A stretch of 64,000 nt of DNA from Platycnemis pennipes (taxonomy: Eukaryota; Arthropoda; Insecta; Odonata; Platycnemididae), in the NCBI GenBank assembly GCA_933228895.1, contig OW121855.1:74052698-74116697 (forward strand), given 5' to 3'. The notes beneath the pieces were generated by a model. That model searched no databases and was not told the DNA's origin. It saw nothing but the letters and a program-made list of their open reading frames with translations. Of the stretch, positions 45,391 through 54,762 are shown one piece after another (position 1 is the first letter of the stretch; every line of letters begins with the position of its first letter). The position numbers and the translations under genes were made by a program.

Positions 45391-45899
45391 ATTTCCATCC
45401 TAATTATGTTTCCTTTTGTAGTTATGACTTTGAGTTTGGCGTTATGAGTTAGGACATCTAATAAGACGTTAAATTTGTCTGATGGAAACAGAGGTTACGC
45501 AGTCGTTGCGGAATACAAATACTATCATTTCCTAAAAAATTGGTCCATTACTCCTCGAAAATAGTTCTTCTTTAGAGCATAAGATTCAAAAGAAAATAAG
45601 AGACGAGATTTACAATTCTACTACCACACCAGTCTTTCCCCTTCTTATTGTTAGACAAACGCATAAACAGTCTCTCTTTGTTTTACAGTAGGTAGTTGAG
45701 TTATGTCCTTGCATTTGGTCAGTATATTGTATGGCAATATTTCGTATATTTTATTTCATCCTATTTTCCGGAATTTCATTTCACTTGAGCACCAATACTT
45801 CACAAAATTCTTCATTTACTCCGAATAATCTTTTCTCTGCTTCTCCTAGAAGGGAGTCTGCTCTTCCAGTACTTAAATTAATTCTCACTATATGACAGC
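45391..45899. other. unassigned AT-rich sequence
   Basis: Nothing recognisable. Confidence 0.35.
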
Positions 45900-46080
45900 A
45901 GGACGGGATGAAACTACAGAATGAGCAAGTTAGAATGGTTTTAACTCTTGATAGAAGGTTGCGTGAAAAAAGCTGAAAAACGTGAATGGAAAACGGAATA
46001 ACTTAATCAGCCATGTCATAAGATATAATGGTCTGATGATGAATCGGCGAGAGAAAAGTGAATGGGAATAATTAAAAAGA
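45900..46080 (+). pseudogene. possible RTE-like LINE C-terminal fragment
   Basis: 'AACTTAATCAGCCATGTCAT' followed by AAGATATAATGG and 'CGGCGAGAGAAAAGTGAATG' resembles the LIGHxLRHxGL...GRRxRxRP part of the RTE ORF in broken frames. Confidence 0.3.
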
Positions 46081-46122
46081 AAAACCTTTTATGTATATGA
46101 CGAGTTGAGAATCTGTATCAAG

Positions 46123-46204
46123 GACGAGGTGGCCGAGTGGTTAAGGCGTTGGACTGCTAATCCAATGTGCTCTGCACGCGTGGGTTCGAATCCCATCCTC
46201 GTCG
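46123..46204 (+). tRNA. tRNA-Ser: tRNA-Ser(GCT)
   Basis: An 82-nt class II tRNA that reads AGC/AGU codons. The acceptor stem GACGAGG/CCTCGTC is perfectly paired with discriminator G (46204). The D arm is GCCGAGTGGTTAAGGC, the anticodon stem TTGGA/TCCAA is perfect around loop CTGCTAA, with anticodon GCT at 46156-46158. The long variable arm TGTGC-TCT-GCACG is characteristic of serine tRNAs, and the T arm is TGGG-TTCGAAT-CCCA. Internal Pol III promoters are the A box within TGGCCGAGTGG and the B box GGTTCGAATCC. A T6 run follows. No intron and no CCA encoded, as normal for a nuclear gene. This is the only clear host gene in the window. Confidence 0.97.
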
Positions 46205-46208
46205 TTTG

Positions 46209-46214
46209 TTTTTT
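46209..46214 (+). terminator. Pol III terminator of tRNA-Ser
   Basis: TTTTTT five bases after the discriminator base, preceded by TTTG; a normal Pol III stop. Confidence 0.85.
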
Positions 46215-46218
46215 ATAG

Positions 46219-46305
46219 TCAGCCTCGGTGTCAGCGAAGCCTCTTGCCTGACGGACTCGAGGTCCGGTTTCGACTCCCGCCTGGGTAGGATTTTCACTTT
46301 CCGGC
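46219..46305 (+). repeat. tRNA-like relic directly after tRNA-Ser
   Basis: 'GCCTGACGGACTCGAGGTCC' and 'CCGGTTTCGACTCCCGCCTG' look like the 3' half of a tRNA (B-box region), but no acceptor or D arm pairs. Possibly a SINE head or an old tRNA duplicate. Confidence 0.35.
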
Positions 46306-46970
46306 GCATGAATGTTTGTGTAGTTCAGCACAGTAAATTGTATGAGAGGTCTTTTTAATTTTAAAGTCGTAGTGAAAATAAAGGTATGTTTAATTATTTT
46401 TTATTTCTATAGAGCAAATTATCAAGGGTGTGAAAGAAAATAATTATATTTGTATGATATGTAAAATAATAAAAAAATGTTTATTGTTCGGTTGCCGAAT
46501 GGGAGAATTGAGTGGAGATCTGCGTAAAACTAAACTTAGAATTATTGTTTGATGATGGTGCATAAAATGATTCAGAATTTCGATTTTACCGCGTACATTT
46601 CACGATCGTAATACAAACATTATACATGCTCTGTGTAATGTTTACCTTGCACCATTTATATTTTCTCTGAATCATTTTTCGTCTTTCCCCATTTCAACTT
46701 CAGGTACCTAACACCCTATCCACAATCATAACCGGTGGCTTGCTTGTATTACTTAGGTAGCTGTGTATTCATTTTATCTTTCAAAAAATTATAATGTCTC
46801 ATTTCGTCCCCGATCCGCTTGTCTCTCATTTTTATGACTTATTCTCGCCCATCCTTCTTAGCGTCTCCTTCTTTGTTGCCCTTTCATATCTAGGGTCCTC
46901 CTTCCTTGCGAAATAATTCTCTTTGAAAAATGTTTATTTTACGTGAAATCTCGATTTTTTGTGCTAATTA
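46306..46970. other. unassigned AT-rich sequence
   Basis: 46455-46540 (TTTATTGTTCGGTTGCCGAA, GAATTGAGTGGAGATCTGCG) has a slight resemblance to the RTE tail. Nothing else recognised. Confidence 0.3.
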
Positions 46971-47376
46971 CTAGTGAATTTTGTACGGATAATCGGGAAA
47001 CCCGGATAATTCGTCTTTGGTTCTTTTTGGATTCATATTTTTACGGTTCGCTGCCAAAACAAATAAACTCGCTAGGAATATAACACAATCTACAAATGGA
47101 AAAATCCTCGCTGTACATAATAGCATTTTATGACAAAAAGGAATCCAGTAGATCTGTTTCGGCCGCAATTAAATGTTCGCAAGCCTCAGATAGCGGCATG
47201 AAGCCTGGCGAAAGACATCCGACCAGTTGGTAGAGCCGTAGTGAAAGTCGCGATTGGAGGAAAGTAACAAAAGTGTACTTGCCTTTGAGACCGCTGGCGA
47301 GGCACTTAATAGAATAGCGATGCGCGGATAATCCGCAGTTCAGATAGCGCATGCACGGATAATCGGGAGTTCACTG
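46971..47376. mobile_element. pogo/Tigger-like MITE
   Basis: The right end (minus strand) starts CAGTGAACTCCCGATTATCC and is followed by TA (47377-47378). The left end reads C(T)AGTGAATTTTGTACGGAT after TA (46969-46970). GGATAATCGGG-type words occur near both ends. CAGT ends with TA duplication and GATTATCCG words are typical of pogo/Tigger-type Tc1-mariner elements. The 406-bp length and lack of a transposase frame make it non-autonomous. Confidence 0.65.
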
Positions 47377-47530
47377 TATTATAAAATTATTTCCATTTCG
47401 GCCGTCGAAATTGTAAACCTTTTGAAAATTTTTCCGGCCGCGATACTTGGGCTTAAGGTTGAGTCTGCGACATAATCTCAGCTGTATGGAGCCTCTAAAA
47501 GCTTCATTCTACTGCCACAACATCTTTTTT
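47377..47530. other. spacer
   Basis: Nothing recognisable. Confidence 0.3.
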
Positions 47531-47534
47531 AATC

Positions 47535-47830
47535 TGCACGATCGGAAGTGGGAATTGAGTCGGTGTTGTACTGGCTTGCCATCCTAAAGGCATGGATTCG
47601 AATCTCGGCAGGCCCATTTCTGCTTCCATAAGATGGGATGTTAAACAGTGGACATCTTGTTGTCTTCCCTGAACAGTAAGCCAATACCTACTGACACCAG
47701 GTTTCTGTTTCCCTTTCGTTTCCTTTACCACGAATCCTACCTACACACTAACACCCACCTATCCTTAATGGTGCAAATGACTTAATTTGCCGGTCGCTTC
47801 CCCTAATAACAGGATCTACAACGATTGTAA
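47535..47830 (+). mobile_element. tRNA-derived SINE copy
   Basis: 'GTGTTGTACTGGCTTGCCAT', 'GGCATGGATTCGAATCTCGG', 'TAAGATGGGATGTTAAACAG', 'GGTGCAAATGACTTAATTTG' and 'CCGGTCGCTTCCCCTAATAA' follow the family order; the section between B box and hallmark is shortened. Confidence 0.65.
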
Positions 47831-48719
47831 GCGACCTAAAGGGTTGTAACTGTGTAATGGGACCTGAAGAACCGTTGTCATTTTGCAAGACTTTAGTCGC
47901 GGGAGTGTTCTTATTTGTAAGCAAGAGAAATGAGAATGGAAAAATTCTATTTAGAGAGATTTTGCATCGGATTCCGCTTAAAACAAGTCTCGGGAATTGC
48001 CGAGGTGGCGTAAGCATTATAAGCGAAAGGGAAGGAAGGAAGTTAGGGATTTCTCGGCTGACTTAACCTTGGGAGTGGCCAAAAGGTAAGAAGGGGATGA
48101 GTGAGAGGGAGGTTTTATTGGAGAGATGGAAGGACAAAGGTGGGAGAGGGGAGGGAATGCTTCAGAAGTACAGGGTCGTGTGGGGGGAAGAGGGCTAGGA
48201 GCCCTACCCTACCACCCATCCCTTATCCTGGTTGGTGGAACGAGTAAGAGGCCTGCACATCGTCCAAACCTCTAGAGGATAATCTGTTGTGACACGGAGC
48301 CCGATGGACTCTTGAGTGGGTCGAATGGGGCCCTGGAAATGGGGGGAGGGGCCTCGTCGAATGCCTCCGGAATGGATTAGGGGAGGAAGGAGGTAGGGGG
48401 GTTTCCCAACCTCAATTGTTTTCGCCACAAAATGAATCAGGCAGAAATATCCTTCCGCGGACGAATTTCCCCTGAGTGATCCGAAGTTATTGCTGAGGCT
48501 ATCCCTGCGTAACTCGACGCCTCCATTTGCTTATTGGGGTCGACCTCGAAACACTCGACAAAAATATGAGTCTCACATCAAGGTGAAGCGTGTTCAGCAC
48601 TCTAAGAACATAAAAAGTACTTACCCCGGTGTTCAAACAGAATGCGCTTCTGAGTGATAGTGGTACATGTACAATGCCAGAGGTTAAATGATCCATTCAT
48701 CAGGAGATTCTTCTACCTG
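47831..48719. other. unassigned, purine-rich centre
   Basis: 48095-48400 is G/A-rich on the plus strand with several G-runs; the rest shows nothing recognisable. It is the left flank of the long LINE. Confidence 0.4.
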
Positions 48720-49462
48720 CACTCGGAGAGGACGGTCGCGTGGTGAGAGCTCCCGTCTTGAGTTGTGACTTTCACTTTTTTACCTGGTGGCCAGTAGCAG
48801 CTTTAACGTTGCCTAGCTGGGTCCGTAGTTTTAGCTCTAAAATTGTGTCGTCCTAGGCTATCCCCTATTTCATAGTGTAGTGGTGTATTTAGTAGTGAGT
48901 GTTTAGTTAGTTAGTAAGTGAGTGTGTTAGTGTGTGAGTTTTCTGTGCCTGCTGTGGCTGTGGTCCCTGCCATCCCGCGAGCGTCTGCCGAGTGTGTGTG
49001 CCGATAGCGATAAGTAGAACTAAACCAGTATCTTTATTACTTTTATATACTGAGATAAATACAAATCTTCCACTATTGTTTAACATCGTTGTGGCTATTC
49101 CATAGTTAGCGTATTTACGTTTCTTATTTATATTTTATCATCCACATATTTTTGTTATTCTAAGTATTTCTCAGTTATAGAACCGTTCATTGTAATCTAT
49201 TGTTAACAATATATTTCTAGACTTCACTCGGCTTTAATTTAACTATATTCGTTCTAGCTACACTGCATTACTAATTGTTTCATAATATCCATGCTTCCGT
49301 ACCGCTGTTTAATCTCCGTGATATAAATAGACTTGTTCTCCTACAAGTGAATTTCTAATTTAATATTATCTTATTGTTATTTATTCATAGTCCTGTGTAG
49401 AACCGTATAATCCATCCTAACGTGTAAGGTGTAATTTTCACTTGTGTTTATTATTCATATAC

Positions 49463-50138
49463 AGTTTATAGTAACTCTGTAGTTTGCGTAACTTATTTTA
49501 ACCTAGTAGATTCATATAGTTGATCTTTTTATCGCTTATTGTTATTGAACTTAGTTGGTAATAGTTTTTTTTAGATATATTTATATTTCCTTGACTAGTG
49601 CTTAATCTAGTTCGTCTTTCGTTGATTTTTTAGTAGTAGATATTTAATACATTTACTTTAGCTTTATACACATAAATTTTATTTATACATATATAGTTTA
49701 TACTAACTCTGTAGTTTGCGTAACTTATTTTAACCTAGTAGATTCATATAGTTGATTTTTTTATCGCCTATTGTTATTGAAGTTAGTTGGTGATAGTTTT
49801 TTTTAGATATATTTATATTTCCTTGACTAGTGCTTAATCTAGTTCGTCTTTTCGTTGCTCCTTTAGTAGTAGATATTTAATACATTTACTTTAGCTTTAT
49901 ACACATAAAGTTTTATTTATACATTTATAGTTTATACTAACTCTGCAGTTTGCGTAACTTATTTTTTAACCTAGTAGATTTATACAGTTTTTTTTAAATC
50001 GCTTATTGTCATTGAAATAATTCGGTAATAGTGTTTTTTTTAGATATATTTATATTTCCTAGATTAGTGCTTAATTTAGCTCGTCTTTTTCGTTGCTTCT
50101 TTTAGTAGTAGATATTTAATACATTTACTTTAGCTTTA
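49463..50138 (+). repeat. three tandem ~232-bp units in the LINE 5' UTR
   Basis: Units start at 49463, 49695 and 49929 (spacing 232 and 234). Each holds AGTTTATA(C/G)TAACTCTG, 'GTTTGCGTAACTTATTTT', a GCTTATTG/GCCTATTG segment, 'TTTAGATATATTTATATTTC', 'TAGTGCTTAAT' and 'GTAGTAGATATTTAATACAT'. The third unit is slightly shorter and more diverged. No copy of the unit is seen outside the element. Confidence 0.9.
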
Positions 50139-50548
50139 CTGTTGACACTTTTTGCTTCATCTCTTCGTAATCGCTGGTTTTGCGCATCCTACAGCCTACA
50201 TTCCTCTCGTATACATTCCAGAGCTCCCCCCCCCCCTTGTGCTTCCCTTCCCAAACCTCAGCCTAACCAAGGTCAACCGTGACCCACCTCCCATCGCGAC
50301 TCCCTACCGAGCACTACCCTTGCAACCACTCACCCGTGTAGTTTTTCTGCCTGTGTAGTTTACTCCTAGTCCCTGTCCCCTTTGGGTTAATTGTCTTCTG
50401 GTGATAATCTGTGGTCTGTATTTGCTTGCTTGCTCGTTTCTTCAAGAGTCTTGTTAGTTATTTATTAGTGTGTAGTAAATAGTAGATTCTTTTACCAGAT
50501 AGCTCCGCTGCGAGTCTAAGGGAGAGAGATAGTTAGAGTTAGATTAGG

Positions 50549-51571
50549 ATGACTCCCATTAGGTCAATTGTCAACCTCTTCCGTGACTCACCCGATAGCC
50601 AGCCCTTGCGGGCTCGAGTCGATGAGCTCGAGAAGACGGTGGATAGTCTTCGCTCTCTCGTGAAACGGCTGGTGACTACGTTGGAATGGTCGAGGGGGAG
50701 TGGGGGTCGGCCAAGGCCTTCCGCACGCGTTGGTGCGGGGGCGAGCCCTTGCACTGGCGTGGGTTGGAGGGTTGAGGACTTTCCCCGCACACCCGAGCCT
50801 CTCGCGGAGCCTACCTCCGAATCCGGGGGAGAGTGGGAAGTGGTCCGTAGGAGGAGCCGTGGGGTCACACTACACAAACGGGGAAATGCAGAGGCAGAGG
50901 CTGAGCCTTTCCCCGTTAGTAATAGGTTCGATGGGCTGGCGGAGGTCGGCGCATCGAACGCTCCGCCTCGGGAGACTTCGCCGACTGGGAGTCGGGAGGG
51001 AAGGGAGGGAGTATTAGTGATAGGTAGCTCCAATGTCCGCCGGGTAGCGGACTCGATGCGTGCCAGGGCCCGTCGGGAAGGAGGTGGTGAATCCCGAGGG
51101 ACAGGTGACGAAGAACGGGTACGTTCCTGGTGTATACCAGGAGGTACGGTGCCCCAGGTGACGAAGGCGTTGAAAGCAACGGTCAGTGCCACTAACTGCT
51201 CCAAGCTGCACGTAGTCGCCCATGTCGGCACTAACGACGCCGCGAAACGGGGGTCCGAGGATGTAATGGATTCCGTAAGGGACCTATGCACCGAGTTCCA
51301 CCGTGTTCGTGGAGGTCTGGGTATCGATATGAGGCTGACTATATGTAGCTTGGTACCTAGGACGGATCGGGGGTCGATGGTTTGGAGCCGAGTTTTAGGC
51401 ATAAACCGGAGACTCCGTGAAGTCTGTGGGAGCGAGGGAGCTGAGTTTTTGGACCTCGGGCCGGAGCTGGAAACGTGTCGGGTGCCCCTGAATCGCTCGG
51501 GTGTCCACTACACGGACGAGGCATCGTCTAAGGTAGCGCGTAGGATACTGGAGCATACACGTAGCGTTTAG
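50549..51571 (+). CDS. LINE ORF1: coiled coil plus SGNH/GDSL esterase-like domain
   Basis: 340 codons from ATG at 50549 to TAG at 51569-51571. In CR1/L2-type LINEs this protein binds the element RNA and self-associates; the esterase role is unknown. Residues 22-48 form a short leucine-rich coiled coil (VDELEKTVDSLRSLVKRL). Residues 49-150 are Arg/Pro/Gly-rich and probably disordered. From about 154 the SGNH fold begins: block I 'VLVIGSSNVRR' (Ser161 probable nucleophile), block III 'HVGTND' (Gly227, Asn229), block V 'SGVHYTDEAS' (His320). Ser317 sits where the usual catalytic Asp (DxxH) is expected. The frame is intact and GC-rich compared with ORF2. A fully overlapping 287-codon antisense frame is a composition shadow. 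Confidence 0.85.
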   Translation: MTPIRSIVNLFRDSPDSQPLRARVDELEKTVDSLRSLVKRLVTTLEWSRGSGGRPRPSARVGAGASPCTGVGWRVEDFPRTPEPLAEPTSESGGEWEVVRRRSRGVTLHKRGNAEAEAEPFPVSNRFDGLAEVGASNAPPRETSPTGSREGREGVLVIGSSNVRRVADSMRARARREGGGESRGTGDEERVRSWCIPGGTVPQVTKALKATVSATNCSKLHVVAHVGTNDAAKRGSEDVMDSVRDLCTEFHRVRGGLGIDMRLTICSLVPRTDRGSMVWSRVLGINRRLREVCGSEGAEFLDLGPELETCRVPLNRSGVHYTDEASSKVARRILEHTRSV

Positions 51572-51800
51572 CTCAGGTGGTAGCCCAGAGTGCAGGTCAA
51601 TCCGCGGGGGAAAAATCGTGCAAGAATTAGACAGAACATGCAGAGTAGTTTTAGAAGGTCAGAGAAAAACACATGGAGAGAACGAACATGATAATTCATC
51701 AAAGGTAATAGGTAGACCAAATAGTTTGTCCGTCAAAAAATTATCGAAGAAAATTTTAGTTGGAAAGGAGCACCAAGAGAGAAACAGATCGGAAGAAAAA

Positions 51801-54371
51801 ATGTCAGTGATAGTAGTGAATTGTCGTAGTATAAGAAATAAAGTAGCAGAATTTCACCACCTCATTAAGAGTACTAATGCAGACATAATCGTAGGTACAG
51901 AAAGCTGGCTTTCGAAGGACATATCAGATCATGAAGTATTTCCGAAGTGTTTTACCGTATACAGAAAGGATAGAGTAAGCAGAAACGGAGGAGGAGTATT
52001 TATAGCTGTGAAGGACCCGTATGTCAGTAGAAGAGAACTTATTTCAGAGCGAAATGTAGAAAGTATTTGGTGTTCCGTTAAAAGTAAAAGTAGTAACGCA
52101 AAAAAGATATATGTAGGTGCATATTACAGGCCACCGGACGCAGACGTCAATTCTATAATAGAGGTAGAGTCAGAGATACGTACATTACTTTCTGGGAAGA
52201 ATGATAGAGGAATAATAGTAGGCGGAGATTTCAATCTCCCCTCGATAGACTGGAATACGTGTAGTTTCATTGCAGGAGGTAAGGATAAGGAACATTGCGA
52301 ATCACTGTTGAACACCTTTACGACACATTCTTTACAACAGCTAGTAACAGAGCCGACCAGGGGAATCAACATTCTAGACTTATTAGCAACAAATATACCC
52401 GAGAGAGTTCGAAATGCAGTTACAGACACAGGAATTAGTAACCATAAAATAGTGCATGCGAAATTTATTGTAGGCGTTGAAAGACATTATAAACCAAGGA
52501 GGAGGGTATACTTATTTGGCAAGGCAAATTACGACGGTATGAAAGAGGAATTAAGAGAAGCGTTTAATGTATTCAGCGAACAAAGCAAAGGATTAAATAC
52601 AGAGGATTCGTGGAGAGAATTTCTTGAGGTCACCCGTAACGCAGTTCATAAATACATACCAAGTAAATACATTAGTGATAATACAGAGCCTAGGTGGTAT
52701 AACGCGGAGGTTAGGAAATCACTAAAGCGACAAAGGGTATGCCACGCTAAGATGAAAAATGCAGGACGGGGTCTATCGGTAGAGGAAAAAAATGAGCTAG
52801 TTCAAAACTATAAAAAATCGAGAGCATTAGCAAGAAAATCATGTCGGCAAGCGTTATCACATTTCAAGAGCAAGATGTTAGGAGAATATTTAGATAGCAA
52901 TCCTAAAGCGTTTTGGTCATATGTGAGAGAGCTCCAGGGAAATAAGTCCACAGTGCACACACTTAAAAATGATAAAGGAATCAGAGTCACCAGCAGTGTA
53001 GAAAAAGCCAATACTTTAAACACCTTCTTCCAAAGTGTATTCAACTCATCGTCACAACACGCAGTGCAACCACCGCCGAACACTTTCAGTGAGCAAATGC
53101 CCGAAATAAACATTTCATGTCGCGGAATAGAGCAGCAGTTAAAAAGCATAAGTAAAAACAAATCACCAGGTCCCGATCAAATTCCTTCCAGAATATATAA
53201 AACTTTAGCTTCTGAAATAGCCCCCTATCTAGAAATAATATTCAATAAAACACTAAAGAAGCACACAGTACCCAAGGATTGGAAAGTAGCTAACATTACA
53301 CCTATATTTAAAAGCGGTGATAGGGAAGAACCTAGTAACTACAGACCCATTTCACTCACGTCAATCTCTTGTAAGATATTTGAGCACATAGTAGTCAGTT
53401 CGATCATGGGGCATTTGGATAGTCAGGGATTACTCATAAACAGCCAGCATGGGTTCCGGAAAGGTAGATCCTGCGAGACACAATTAGCTTTATTCGTACA
53501 CGATATTTTAGTCCACGGCGAAAGCAGTACTGAAGTTGATGTGATATTTTTAGATTTTAAAAAGGCCTTCGATAAAGTTCCTCATGACAAATTAATCTTG
53601 AAGTTAGAGAGTTTTGGTATAAATAAAGACGTTGTATGTTGGGTAAAAGAATTCTTAAGTGGGCGAGAGCAGAGGGTTGTCATAGATGGTATCATGTCGG
53701 ACACAATCGAAGTCACATCGGGAGTTCCCCAGGGTAGCGTAGTAGGTCCGCTTCTATTTCTTTTATACATAAACGATTTGGGTACCATAGTTAGTAGTAA
53801 CCTTAGACTTTTTGCAGACGATGCGGTGGTGTACAGGGGTATATCGAACGAAGAGGACACGAAATCACTTAGCAAGGATTTAGATGCAATTCAAGTGTGG
53901 TGCGACAAATGGCAGTTAGAACTCAACCTTAAAAAGTGTGTAGCTATCAATTTTTGGAGGAGGAATAATTCGATAGAGCGATCCTATAGAATTAATAACA
54001 CGAAGATCGAAAACGTTGAAACCGTAAGATATTTAGGTGTAACAATCACTAAAGATTTATCGTGGGGAAGACACATAAGGGAAATATGCGGCCGAGCGAA
54101 GAGAAAGCTAGGATTTATAAAAAGAGTACTTGGGAAATGTGATGAGAAGACAAAAGAGCGATGCTACTTTTCACTAGTTAGGCCCCACCTTGAGTATGCA
54201 GCCAGTGTATGGGATCCTAATGAATTAGGTTTGATGAGAGAACTAGACAGTGTGCAGCGTAGAGCAGCTAGGTTCGTCAAAAGGTGTTACGATAGGTTGA
54301 GTAGTGTATCAGAATTAATACAAGAATTAGGGTGGGAATCATTATCAGAGCGTAGATTAAGTTCAGATTAA
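51801..54371 (+). CDS. LINE ORF2: APE endonuclease and reverse transcriptase, frameshifted near the end
   Basis: Makes the nick and copies element RNA at the target. The frame is open from upstream of 51618, but the first ATG is 51801 ('MSVIVVNCRSIRNK'), 229 nt after ORF1's stop; from it the protein is 856 residues. Endonuclease motifs: Asn7 in VNCRS, Glu34 in GTESWL, Asp143/Asn145 in GGDFNLP, and 'GISNHK' at 212-216 where SDH is normal (Asn214 for Asp). Reverse transcriptase: 'KSPGPDQIPSRIYK', 'GFRKGRSCETQ', motif A 'FLDFKKAFDKVPH' (Asp585), motif B 'SGVPQGSVVGPLLF', motif C 'LFADDAVVYR' (Asp673/674). No RNase H. A one-base deletion near 54360 makes it stop at 54371 after 'SERRLSSD'; homologous sequence continues in another frame to 54619. 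Confidence 0.9.
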   Translation: MSVIVVNCRSIRNKVAEFHHLIKSTNADIIVGTESWLSKDISDHEVFPKCFTVYRKDRVSRNGGGVFIAVKDPYVSRRELISERNVESIWCSVKSKSSNAKKIYVGAYYRPPDADVNSIIEVESEIRTLLSGKNDRGIIVGGDFNLPSIDWNTCSFIAGGKDKEHCESLLNTFTTHSLQQLVTEPTRGINILDLLATNIPERVRNAVTDTGISNHKIVHAKFIVGVERHYKPRRRVYLFGKANYDGMKEELREAFNVFSEQSKGLNTEDSWREFLEVTRNAVHKYIPSKYISDNTEPRWYNAEVRKSLKRQRVCHAKMKNAGRGLSVEEKNELVQNYKKSRALARKSCRQALSHFKSKMLGEYLDSNPKAFWSYVRELQGNKSTVHTLKNDKGIRVTSSVEKANTLNTFFQSVFNSSSQHAVQPPPNTFSEQMPEINISCRGIEQQLKSISKNKSPGPDQIPSRIYKTLASEIAPYLEIIFNKTLKKHTVPKDWKVANITPIFKSGDREEPSNYRPISLTSISCKIFEHIVVSSIMGHLDSQGLLINSQHGFRKGRSCETQLALFVHDILVHGESSTEVDVIFLDFKKAFDKVPHDKLILKLESFGINKDVVCWVKEFLSGREQRVVIDGIMSDTIEVTSGVPQGSVVGPLLFLLYINDLGTIVSSNLRLFADDAVVYRGISNEEDTKSLSKDLDAIQVWCDKWQLELNLKKCVAINFWRRNNSIERSYRINNTKIENVETVRYLGVTITKDLSWGRHIREICGRAKRKLGFIKRVLGKCDEKTKERCYFSLVRPHLEYAASVWDPNELGLMRELDSVQRRAARFVKRCYDRLSSVSELIQELGWESLSERRLSSD

Positions 54372-54619
54372 ATCTATTGCAGAAATTTCAATCGGATAGC
54401 TTTACTGAAGATGTTAAGAACATATTAAAAACACCAGCGTATTATGCTAGATTCGACCAGATAAATAAGATTAGAGAGATAGATTGTCGTAGTAATAGAT
54501 TGAAAATGGCATTTTTCCCCCGTACTATAAGAGAACAGAATAGGCAGCATAGGAAAGGGATAGGTAGGGGAAATATTCTAGAGTATTATGTAGTGCATGA
54601 ATCATGTCTTACCCCTTAA
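54372..54619 (+). pseudogene. out-of-frame C-terminal end of ORF2
   Basis: The frame offset by one base from ORF2 reads 'DSFTEDVKNILKTPAYYA', 'KIREIDCRSNRLKMAFFP' and 'RTIREQN', which is what follows the same position in the diverged copy at 42240-42430. It ends at TAA 54617-54619. It has no ATG start and is the original ORF2 terminus separated by the deletion. Confidence 0.85.
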
Positions 54620-54691
54620 ATACTTTAGACACTAACAATCAAGTTGCATGAGACCCTTTAGTTGCTTGCTTGCATGTTAGTGGTGTATGCT

Positions 54692-54762
54692 TGGTGATCT
54701 TCACCCCCTGCCACACACCCTCGCGGTGGCTTGCAGGGTATCGTGTAGATGTAGATGTAGAT
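54692..54762 (+). promoter_or_regulatory. LINE 3'-end hairpins and (GTAGAT)3
   Basis: GGTGA-TCT-TCACC forms one hairpin; CCCTGC (54706-54711) and GCAGGG (54733-54738) enclose CACC (54716-54719), loop CTCGC and GGTG (54725-54728). Other copies keep these stems with different loops. In related LINEs such a 3' stem-loop is recognised by the element's own reverse transcriptase, so this is the likely priming signal. Confidence 0.7.

Larger units (their letters stand above)
48720..54762 (+). mobile_element. CR1/L2-group LINE, near full length
   Basis: About 6.0 kb: 5' UTR (about 48720-50548) with tandem units, ORF1 (50549-51571), ORF2 (51801-54371 plus a frameshifted end to 54619), 3' UTR and (GTAGAT)3 at 54745-54762. 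The two-ORF layout, an esterase-like ORF1, an APE-type endonuclease, an RT without RNase H and a short 3' repeat instead of poly(A) are characters of the CR1/L2 group. The 5' boundary is an estimate from the change to GC-richer sequence at 'CACTCGGAGAGGACGGTCGC'; no target-site duplication was found. The right boundary is firm because truncated copies end at the same repeat. Confidence 0.85.

Noticed and set aside
46219..46305. Second tRNA gene
   Set aside because: Only the B-box half is tRNA-like; acceptor and D arms do not pair.
50539..51402. 287-codon open frame on the minus strand over ORF1
   Set aside because: It exactly shadows the GC-rich ORF1, has no domain and is explained by codon composition on the opposite strand.
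51618..51800. ORF2 start at GTG 51618
   Set aside because: The frame is open there but eukaryotic initiation needs ATG; the first in-frame ATG is 51801, immediately before the endonuclease domain.
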